NCBI GenBank assembly: GCA_031277075.1
Contig: JAISLV010000058.1
Location: forward strand, 1-5,962
Direction: 5' to 3'
Length of the DNA: 5,962 nucleotides
DNA from: Endomicrobium sp.
GTDB lineage: Bacteria; Elusimicrobiota; Endomicrobiia; Endomicrobiales; Endomicrobiaceae
Every line of letters starts with the position of its first letter. The stretch's first letter is position 1. Positions 1 to 4,456 of the stretch are shown piece by piece. The notes under the pieces are model-generated. The model was not told the DNA's origin. It saw only the letters and a program-made list of their open reading frames with translations, and searched no databases. Position numbers and translations under genes: made by a program.

Positions 1-37
1 CGGAGGCTGACGCTCTATCCAATTGAGCTATAGGCGT
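1..37 (-). tRNA. tRNA-Arg(CCG), 5' half, cut by window start
   Basis: Read on the minus strand from 37 to 1, the sequence has a 7-base acceptor strand (ACGCCTA), TA at positions 8-9, a D-arm of GCTC / 9-base loop AATTGGATA / GAGC, then G26, anticodon-stem strand TCAGC, C32 T33 and anticodon CCG. The window ends exactly on the last anticodon base, so the 3' half (anticodon 3' stem, variable loop, T-arm, acceptor 3' strand) is outside. CCG reads the arginine codon CGG. The D-arm sequence GCTCAATTGGATAGAGC is typical of bacterial tRNA-Arg. It is co-oriented with def, 292 bases downstream of it. I could not identify a convincing promoter between 38 and 110. The acceptor pairing cannot be checked here. 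Confidence 0.88.
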
Positions 38-85
38 ATTTAAAGTTATTTAAAAACGCGCGGCGGGCTTTCGGATTACGGCAAT

Positions 86-103
86 ATGGGGACGTCTATA
101 AAA
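86..103 (+). repeat. Head-block repeat, copy 1
   Basis: ATGGGGACGTCTATAAAA is closely related to the blocks at 1369-1388 (plus), 1609-1630 (minus) and 5618-5636 (plus). It shares the ten bases GTCTATAAAA exactly with the 1369 copy. The preceding ACGGCAA (78-84) also precedes the 5618 copy (5604-5610), so the two share more than the core. Unlike the 1369 and 1609 copies, the palindromic repeat follows only about 120 bases later, across an unrelated A+T-rich stretch. Confidence 0.6.
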
Positions 104-221
104 TTGTTTTCTTTAAGAGCTAAACTCTATTTATTAAGTCTCTTTTATTTTACAAAATAATGAGCGTAAAAAAATGCCTGCGCCCATACATCTATGAATC
201 CGCCGTCGCCGTTATCCGTCG

Positions 222-240
222 CCCTGAACTAGTTTCAGGG
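222..240. repeat. Palindromic repeat, CCCTGAACTAGTTTCAGGG copy
   Basis: The 19 bases are a palindrome with one extra T: CCCTG + AACTAGTT + T + CAGGG. The flanks CCGTC (217-221) before it and TCTGC(C)GTT after it also recur at the 1519 copy. Other copies are at 1410-1428 and, on the minus strand, 1566-1593. It belongs to the widespread REP-like family with consensus near GTCATSCTGAACTTGTTTCAG. As RNA it would fold into a short hairpin on either strand. Confidence 0.75.
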
Positions 241-277
241 TCTGCCGTTACTATGCCTTTATGCGTCCGCCGTTGTC

Positions 278-309
278 TAGCCGCCTAACTTACTAGCTGC
301 TTAGCTGCA
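278..309. repeat. 8-bp tandem repeat tract, four units
   Basis: Four consecutive octamers are visible: TAGCCGCC (278-285), TAACTTAC (286-293), TAGCTGCT (294-301) and TAGCTGCA (302-309). A three-unit version lies at 1463-1486, again about 35 bases downstream of the palindromic repeat and in the same orientation. The unit consensus is about TAGCTGCY, and the second unit, TAACTT.., is divergent in both tracts, which argues for common descent rather than chance. Confidence 0.65.
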
Positions 310-329
310 TTCTTTATTTGTATGCGCAA

Positions 330-824
330 CTATTGTCTTCTAAATACGTCTGTTTTTAACGAAGTCACTCTGTCTAAAAACACTTTGCCGTCTAAGTGGT
401 CTATTTCGTGCTGAATGCAAACAGCTTCAAACCCTTCGGTTTTTAAACTGCGCTTTTGTCCGCTGGCGTCAATATATTCTACTTCTATTTTTTTCTTTCT
501 TATAACGTTTCCGATAAAATCGGGGACGCTTAAACAACCCTCGCGCGAACTCGTTTTGCCCGAAGAGTAAGTTATTACTGGATTTATCATATAAAGAACG
601 CCTGAACTTCTATGCGGTTTTTCGCTTAACGAAACGTCTACGATTATTATTCTTGCCAAAACGCCTACCTGCACGGCGGCAAGACCGACGCAAGATTTAT
701 GAGCAAGCATCGTTTGGCGCATATCGTCAATTAAAGAACGCGTTTCATCGCTAATTTTTCCTACGGGAAGGGAAACTTGTTTTAGAAGAGGACTTGGAAT
801 GGCGATAACGTTTAAAACAGCCAT
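330..824 (-). CDS. def: Peptide deformylase
   Basis: This 164-residue protein matches the usual length of bacterial peptide deformylases. These metal-dependent cytoplasmic enzymes remove the formyl group from the N-terminal methionine of nascent proteins. All three family motifs are visible: motif 1 as CVGLAAVQVG (45-54, with Gln52), motif 2 as EGCLSVP (95-101, metal ligand Cys97) and motif 3 as QHEIDHLDG (138-146, metal ligands His139 and His143, catalytic Glu140). Two departures are seen in motif 1: the first glycine of the common GxGLAAxQ is Cys45, and the x before Gln is Val51. The ATG lies one base after the ACT-gene stop codon with no strong Shine-Dalgarno, so translation is probably coupled to that gene. 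It ends with TAG. The family call is secure, and an active enzyme is expected because every catalytic residue is kept. Confidence 0.97.
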   Translation of the reverse strand: MAVLNVIAIPSPLLKQVSLPVGKISDETRSLIDDMRQTMLAHKSCVGLAAVQVGVLARIIIVDVSLSEKPHRSSGVLYMINPVITYSSGKTSSREGCLSVPDFIGNVIRKKKIEVEYIDASGQKRSLKTEGFEAVCIQHEIDHLDGKVFLDRVTSLKTDVFRRQ

Positions 825-825
825 T

Positions 826-1356
826 TTAAATATCCGCAGATTCCGCGCGGTTCAACGACGCGCTTACGTTTAATTTTTTCGCAAAAGAGTTAAGCTCGCT
901 TTCAAAATTTTTAGCGGAAATATTTTTAGGGAGGTCGGCTTCTATAATCATTATATAAGTTTTCTTTGAAACCGTCGTCTGAACGTCTGTAATATTTATT
1001 TTCTTTTCCGCCAAAAAAGAACTTATGCCGTAGACTATGCCCGTTTTATCTTTGCCGTAAATAGAAATAATGTATGGATTTGTCTTGTTTTTTTTCTTTT
1101 TAGAAAAAGAGTCTGTCTCGCTTATCGTCAAAAACATTCCCAACTCTTTGGCGGGCTTTTTCAACTTAGAAAGAATGGCTTTATGGCTTATGTCGCGCGC
1201 AAGGCAGATAATTAAAATCATCGCAAACTGTCCGTGCAAAATAGTCATAGTAGAATCTTCTATATTGCATTTAAGCTCGGTCAAAACTTTGGTTATCGCG
1301 CCCACTATGCCGGGCTTATCTTTTCCTATAGCCGTCAAAGAAATGTATTTTGACAT
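826..1356 (-). CDS. Two-ACT-domain protein, GcvR-like regulator
   Basis: The 176 residues form two ACT domains joined by a charged linker. Domain 1 (about 3-82) opens with IGKDKPGIVGAIT, the loop and first helix that bind a small ligand in ACT domains; domain 2 (about 94-170) opens with YGKDKTGIVYGIS. The linker (83-93) is lysine-rich. No enzyme, DNA-binding or membrane segment is present, so this is a stand-alone regulatory module. Its architecture resembles GcvR, the glycine cleavage system repressor partner, and other small tandem-ACT proteins thought to sense amino acids. The ligand and target cannot be told from the sequence. The ATG follows a full AGGAGG at 6-base spacing, so the start is secure. 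It ends one base before def and probably shares its mRNA. A glycine cleavage link is inference from the family only; no gcv gene is in view. Confidence 0.82.
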   Translation of the reverse strand: MSKYISLTAIGKDKPGIVGAITKVLTELKCNIEDSTMTILHGQFAMILIICLARDISHKAILSKLKKPAKELGMFLTISETDSFSKKKKNKTNPYIISIYGKDKTGIVYGISSFLAEKKINITDVQTTVSKKTYIMIIEADLPKNISAKNFESELNSFAKKLNVSASLNRAESADI

Positions 1357-1362
1357 AATGCG

Positions 1363-1368
1363 CCTCCT
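1363..1368 (-). promoter_or_regulatory. Strong Shine-Dalgarno for the ACT gene
   Basis: AGGAGG on the minus strand lies 6 bases before the ATG at 1356. It is the best ribosome binding site in the window. It abuts the left end of the repeat element that starts at 1369, so the element fills the gap without separating the gene from its ribosome site. Confidence 0.9.
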
Positions 1369-1394
1369 ATGGGATGTCTATAAAAACCCAAAAC

Positions 1395-1409
1395 TGACGC
1401 GAAGCGTCA
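1395..1409. repeat. Mini-hairpin TGACGC-GAA-GCGTCA
   Basis: A perfect 6-bp stem encloses a GAA triloop. The core GCGAAGC (1399-1405) is the sequence known in DNA structural work as an exceptionally stable single-stranded mini-hairpin closed by a sheared G-A pair. It directly adjoins the palindromic repeat at 1410, giving two hairpins in tandem. It is absent from the other palindrome copies in the window. Confidence 0.7.
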
Positions 1410-1455
1410 CCCTGAACTTGTTTCAGGGTCTTTTCAGGGTCTCTTTCAGTGTCGC
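1410..1455. repeat. Palindromic repeat with tandemly copied right half
   Basis: CCCTGAACTTGTTTCAGGG (1410-1428) is the clearest palindrome of the family here. Its right half is then repeated: TTTCAGGGTCT (1421-1431), TTTCAGGGTCTC (1432-1443) and a decayed TTTCAGTGTCGC (1444-1455). This gives a local tandem with an 11-12 base period. Such half-palindrome duplication suggests slippage at the hairpin during replication. Confidence 0.7.
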
Positions 1456-1462
1456 CTTTGCT

Positions 1463-1486
1463 TAGCTGCCTAACTTCTTAGCTGCT
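1463..1486. repeat. 8-bp tandem repeat tract, three units
   Basis: TAGCTGCC (1463-1470), TAACTTCT (1471-1478) and TAGCTGCT (1479-1486) match the four-unit tract at 278-309 in order and sequence. The last TAGCTGC unit of that tract is missing here. It lies 34 bases after the palindrome at 1410-1428, against 37 bases in the first copy. Confidence 0.65.
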
Positions 1487-1518
1487 GTATTTGCCTTTCG
1501 TAGTTGTCCGTCATTTAC

Positions 1519-1585
1519 GAACTTGTTTCAGAATCTGCTGTTAAACGTCGACGGCAAAAATAAAGGCAGATGCTGAAACAAGTTC
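1519..1585. repeat. Large inverted repeat formed by two opposed palindrome copies
   Basis: The left arm GAACTTGTTTCAGAATCTGC (1519-1538) and the reverse complement of 1566-1585 agree at 19 of 20 bases; the mismatch is A1532 opposite G1572. The 27-base loop contains the 8-bp palindrome CGTCGACG (1546-1553) and the block GTTAAACG..ACGGCAAAAA (1540-1560), which recurs after lptF. In RNA from either strand this would form a long stem-loop. Confidence 0.7.
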
Positions 1586-1590
1586 AGCAT
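1570..1590 (-). terminator. Possible weak terminator after alaS
   Basis: On the minus strand, downstream of the alaS stop, ATGCTGAA and TTCAGCAT form a perfect 8-bp stem around a 5-base loop. The T-rich stretch TTTATTTTTG follows only after CTGCC, so the U-run is displaced from the stem and termination would be inefficient. The same hairpin is a repeat-family copy, so the terminator role is inference. Readthrough into the ACT gene and def remains possible. Confidence 0.3.
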
Positions 1591-1626
1591 GACAGACACG
1601 GCATTATAGGTTTTTGCAAGACGCCC

Positions 1627-4257
1627 CTATAAATATTTTTCGGCGGTCTTTAGAGCTTCGTTAATTTTTGCAATATCTTTTGAGCCGCCTTGCGCAAAGT
1701 CTGCTTTGCCGCCGCCTGAGCCGTTTATATCAGCCGCAAAAGATTTGGCTATTTTTCCTGCGCTTACGCCTTTTTTGACATAATCGTCTGAAACGGAAAC
1801 GATAAAAGAGACTTTGCCCTCGTTTTTGGAAGCGATTATTAAAATTACAGAACCTATTTTTGCTTTTAGTTTATCGGACGTTTCCCTCAACGCTTTAACG
1901 TCTTGCCCGTCAATAAACAAAGACAAAAAATTAAAACCTTTTATTTCTTTTACGTTTTTTGCGTAATTGTCTATTTCGCCCAAGATTAAACGGCTCTTTA
2001 ACAAGTTAATCTCTTGTTCAAGTTTTTTATAATCCGCTATGTGTTTTGCGGCGTTGTTTGCAAGTTCGTCTTTTGAAGAACTTAAAATTTCCGCCGCTTT
2101 TAACATAGAGGCTTCTTCGTTTAAAATATATCGTTCGGCTGAAGAACCCGCTACGGCTTCAATCCTTCTAACTCCAGCCGCAACGGAAGATTCTGAAACG
2201 ATTTTAAAAAAGCCTATGTCGCCGCTTCTTTGAACATGAGTTCCGCCGCAAAGTTCCATAGAAAAAACTCCGCGTTCGTTTTTTACCGACACTGTTCTCA
2301 CTATGTCGCCGTATTTTTCGCCGAATAAAGCCGTCGCGCCCGCTTTACGCGCTTCGTCTATTTTCATAGTCTCAACGCATATTGGAATATTTTCTCTTAT
2401 TACGGCGTTGACAATATTTTCAATTTTAATTAAATCTTCTTTCTTTAACGCGTTAAAATGCGTAAAGTCAAAACGCAAAGATTCGCTTGAAACCAAAGAC
2501 CCCGCCTGCGCTATATGGTTTCCGAAAGTTTCTCTTAAAGCCTTTTGCAGTAAATGCGTAGAAGTATGATGGCGCGCAGTCTGTTTTCTGCGTTCAACGT
2601 CTATTTCGGCGTTTGCTTTTCCGCCCGCTTTAACAATTCCTTTCAATATTTTTACTTTGTGAACAAACAATGAACCCACAGGTTTTATAACGTCTAAAAC
2701 TTGAGCTAAAAAATTGTCATTATAAATTTTCCCAGTATCTGCGCACTGTCCGCCGCTTTGGGCGTAAAAAGGCGATTTGTCCAAAATTATTTCGCCTTCG
2801 CCGCCTTCGGCAAGCTCCGTTTCTTCTTTAGAATTTTTTATTAAAGCCAAAATTTTTGTATCCGCTTTATAAACGTCGTAGCCTACAAAAACGCTATCGC
2901 CGATTTTTTTATGCAAAATTGAATAAAAAGTTACGTCTTTCTCGCCTGAACCGCCCCAAGCCGCGCGCGATTTTTCCTGCGCGTCCTTTTGACGCTCTTT
3001 AAAACCTTCTTCGTCTACCGCCATTTGATTTTCCAACGCTATTTCTTTCGTTAAATCGTGAGGGAAACCGTAGGTGTCGTAAAGTTTAAAAACGTCTCGC
3101 CCGCTTATGATTTTTTCGCCTTTTGATTTATAGCCTGAAATTATATCGGAGAGAATAGACGAGCCTGTTTCAAGCGTTTCAAGGAATTTTTCTTCTTCAA
3201 CTCTTACCACAGTTTTTATATTTTCAAACTTTGCAAGAATGTCGGGGTAAGCCGTCCCCATAATATTTAATACCGACGACGTAAGCTCGTTCATAAAAGG
3301 TTTGTTGCTGCCGTAAAGTTTCCCCTGCCGCACGGCTCTTCTTAAAATTCTTCTTAAAACGTATCCTCTGCCCTCGTTTGACGGTAAAATGCCGTCTGAA
3401 ATCAAAAAAGTTACGGCTCTTGCGTGGTCTGCTATCATTTTCAGTTTTGATATATTTTTGCCTTCGTTTTTAATTTTAAGAATTTCCGCCGCATTTTCCA
3501 TTATGGGCATAAATAAATCTGTGTCAAATATGCTTTTTTTTCCGTTTGCAGCAGCGGTTATTCTCTCTAATCCCATACCCGTATCTATATTTTTTCGCGG
3601 AAGATTCTTTAAAGAGCCGTCGGGCTGTCTGTCAAACTGCGTAAAAACTAAATTCCATATTTCAAGGTGTCTGTCGCAGTCGCAGGCTGGTCCGCACGAA
3701 GGTTTTGCGCAGCCCATATCTTTGCCTAAATCTATTAAAATTTCAGAACACGGTCCGCAAGGACCAGTGTCTCCCATATTCCAAAAATTGGTTTCTTCGC
3801 CCAACTTTATAATTCTGTCTTTAGGAACTAATTTTTTCCAAATTTCAGCAGCTTCATCGTCGTCTTTATATACGGTAAAATAGAGCTTATCCACCGGCAA
3901 ACCCATATTTTTTGTCAAAAACTCAAACGCCCAAGCTATAGCGTCTTTTTTAAAATAATCGCCGAAAGAAAAATTGCCGAGCATTTCAAAAAAAGTCAAA
4001 TGACGCGCGGTAACGCCAACATTGTCAATATCGGAAGTTCTGAAACATTTTTGGCAGCTTGCGGCGCGCGTAAAAGTATCTTTGCTTTGCCCTAAAAAAT
4101 GATGTTTAAACTGCACCATGCCCGCAGAAGTAAAAAGCAAAGTTTTATCGCCTGAAGGAATGAGGGAATCCGAAGGAACTACGCTACAGCCGTTATTTTT
4201 AAAAAAATCTAAAAATTCAGACCTGATTTGCGAAGACAATTTTAAAATTTTTGACAT
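1627..4257 (-). CDS. alaS: Alanyl-tRNA synthetase
   Basis: This cytoplasmic class II synthetase charges tRNA-Ala and also hydrolyses mischarged Ser- and Gly-tRNA-Ala. From the chosen ATG it has 876 residues, the usual full bacterial length. The aminoacylation domain (about 1-240) shows TARHLTFFEMLGNFSFGDYF (83-102), GDTGPCGPCSEI (162-173) and NIDTGMGLERI (223-233). NEGRGYVLRRILRRAVR (294-310) and YDTYGFPHDLT (393-403) mark the tRNA-recognition part. The editing domain has SPFYAQSGGQ (495-504), HHTSTH (563-568) and CGGTH (670-674), giving zinc ligands His564, His568, Cys670 and His674. The C-terminal C-Ala domain ends with GSGGGKADFAQGG (846-858). A cysteine-rich insert (182-195) is common in many bacterial AlaRS. 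The frame can be extended to a TTG at 4269, adding four residues; ATG gives the canonical N-terminus. It is divergent from lptF. The stop TAG lies within the right end of the repeat element. Confidence 0.97.
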   Translation of the reverse strand: MSKILKLSSQIRSEFLDFFKNNGCSVVPSDSLIPSGDKTLLFTSAGMVQFKHHFLGQSKDTFTRAASCQKCFRTSDIDNVGVTARHLTFFEMLGNFSFGDYFKKDAIAWAFEFLTKNMGLPVDKLYFTVYKDDDEAAEIWKKLVPKDRIIKLGEETNFWNMGDTGPCGPCSEILIDLGKDMGCAKPSCGPACDCDRHLEIWNLVFTQFDRQPDGSLKNLPRKNIDTGMGLERITAAANGKKSIFDTDLFMPIMENAAEILKIKNEGKNISKLKMIADHARAVTFLISDGILPSNEGRGYVLRRILRRAVRQGKLYGSNKPFMNELTSSVLNIMGTAYPDILAKFENIKTVVRVEEEKFLETLETGSSILSDIISGYKSKGEKIISGRDVFKLYDTYGFPHDLTKEIALENQMAVDEEGFKERQKDAQEKSRAAWGGSGEKDVTFYSILHKKIGDSVFVGYDVYKADTKILALIKNSKEETELAEGGEGEIILDKSPFYAQSGGQCADTGKIYNDNFLAQVLDVIKPVGSLFVHKVKILKGIVKAGGKANAEIDVERRKQTARHHTSTHLLQKALRETFGNHIAQAGSLVSSESLRFDFTHFNALKKEDLIKIENIVNAVIRENIPICVETMKIDEARKAGATALFGEKYGDIVRTVSVKNERGVFSMELCGGTHVQRSGDIGFFKIVSESSVAAGVRRIEAVAGSSAERYILNEEASMLKAAEILSSSKDELANNAAKHIADYKKLEQEINLLKSRLILGEIDNYAKNVKEIKGFNFLSLFIDGQDVKALRETSDKLKAKIGSVILIIASKNEGKVSFIVSVSDDYVKKGVSAGKIAKSFAADINGSGGGKADFAQGGSKDIAKINEALKTAEKYL

Positions 4258-4269
4258 AAAATACAACAA

Positions 4270-4294
4270 AACCGCTTGCGGTTCTGCGCTCCTT
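4270..4294 (-). promoter_or_regulatory. alaS leader: distant Shine-Dalgarno plus hairpin
   Basis: On the minus strand the only good Shine-Dalgarno, AAGGAG (4294-4289), lies 31 bases before the ATG at 4257 and 19 bases before the TTG at 4269, too far for normal use. Between it and the TTG sits a hairpin, AACCGC-AA-GCGGTT (4283-4270). If it folds, the effective spacing to the TTG becomes about 5 bases and to the ATG about 17. The start choice is therefore open. The hairpin may tune alaS translation or may simply be a chance palindrome. No T-box motif is seen. Confidence 0.45.
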
Positions 4295-4318
4295 TTCTAT
4301 AATAAATAATTAAAATGG

Positions 4319-4347
4319 ATTTTAGCAAATAAAAAAGCAGACCTCAA
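4319..4347 (-). promoter_or_regulatory. Probable sigma-70-type promoter of alaS
   Basis: On the minus strand TTGAGG (4347-4342), a 17-base spacer and TAAAAT (4324-4319) match the -35/-10 consensus at 9 of 12 positions with ideal spacing. Transcription would start near 4312, giving a leader of about 55 bases that includes the AAGGAG and hairpin. A second candidate, TTGCTA-N18-TATTAT (4328-4299), would start inside the AAGGAG and is less likely. Confidence 0.6.
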
Positions 4348-4350
4348 CAA

Positions 4351-4389
4351 AAAAGGCGTCAAAAAAACGTCTTCTTTTACCCGCCTTTT
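4351..4389. repeat. Terminator-like inverted repeat between divergent promoters
   Basis: AAAAGGCG (4351-4358) and CGCCTTTT (4382-4389) form an 8-bp inverted repeat around a 23-base spacer, in which AAAA (4361-4364) can also pair with TTTT (4375-4378). T-runs follow on both strands. However, both flanking promoters point away from it, so neither alaS nor lptF RNA would contain it. It is therefore either a barrier to stray transcription, the end of an unseen short transcript, or a DNA-level operator overlapping the lptF -35 region. Confidence 0.5.
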
Positions 4390-4407
4390 CTTTTTGCCAT
4401 AATTTTT

Positions 4408-4416
4408 TGATATAAT
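4408..4416 (+). promoter_or_regulatory. Extended -10 promoter of lptF
   Basis: TGATATAAT is a perfect extended -10 element (TG-n-TATAAT). The -35 region (about 4388-4393, TTCTTT) is poor, as is usual for extended -10 promoters. Transcription would begin near 4423, leaving a leader of about 34 bases before the ATG at 4457. That start point lies after the TTG at 4421, so the longer reading frame beginning there would not be translated from this promoter. Confidence 0.7.
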
Positions 4417-4456
4417 TTTATTGTATTTTCAATATATTTTTTATTTGCGTATTAAA

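Larger units (their letters stand above)
38..329. other. Intergenic region, repeat-rich, no gene seen
   Basis: These 292 bases separate the def stop codon from the tRNA-Arg 5' end. No convincing reading frame was found on either strand. From left to right it holds an A+T-rich stretch next to the tRNA with a GC-rich patch (about 58-69), a head-block repeat (86-103), an A/T-only inverted repeat TTATTTT-AC-AAAATAA (145-160), a palindromic repeat (222-240) and an 8-bp tandem tract (278-309). Any tRNA-Arg promoter must lie here, but I see no clear -35/-10 pair. No T-tract terminator follows def. The palindrome at 222-240 would fold in a def transcript but is not followed by a U-run. Confidence 0.7.
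1369..1630. mobile_element. MITE/REP-like composite repeat element with inverted ends
   Basis: The whole gap between alaS and the ACT gene is bounded by inverted relatives of one block. The left end reads ATGGGATGTCTATAAAAACC (1369-1388). The right end, on the minus strand, starts ATAGGGGCGTCT and ends GCAAAAACC (1630 to 1609). Aligned, they differ by four transitions and two single-base gaps. Each end is followed inward by a CTGAACTTGTTTCAG palindrome in matching orientation (1410-1428 plus; 1593-1566 minus), so the inverted similarity reaches about 60 bases from each end. Inside lie a mini-hairpin, an 11-12 base tandem, an 8-bp tandem and a degenerate palindrome copy. There is no transposase or reading frame. 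TA at 1368-1369 and 1628-1629 could be a target duplication, but this is weak. It could instead be two REP-like units that met head to head. Confidence 0.55.

Noticed and set aside
145..160. TTATTTT-AC-AAAATAA inverted repeat as an operator or terminator
   Set aside because: It is made only of A/T pairs with a 2-base loop and has no nearby promoter; in sequence this A+T-rich it is likely chance.
1070..1465. Open frame on the plus strand, 131 codons
   Set aside because: It lies mostly antisense to the ACT gene, whose domains and ribosome site are clear, and its end runs into repeat sequence. It shows no family motif.
217..1593. Recurrent palindromes as a CRISPR array
   Set aside because: The copies are dispersed, differ in orientation and have no regular spacers; a def gene and an ACT gene lie between them. 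This is a REP-like family, not CRISPR.
3389..3883. Plus-strand open frame of 164 codons opposite alaS
   Set aside because: It is a shadow of the alaS coding strand; the minus-strand frame carries all AlaRS motifs through this stretch. The same applies to the frames at 2039-2233, 2303-2569 and 4118-4309.
4258..4350. T-box or other riboswitch upstream of alaS
   Set aside because: The leader is only about 55 bases from the likely promoter, lacks the T-box GGGTGGNACCGCG core, and has no specifier stem.
4421..4456. Longer lptF start at TTG 4421
   Set aside because: The likely transcription start is near 4423, after this codon, and the extra 12 residues do not resemble the family N-terminus.
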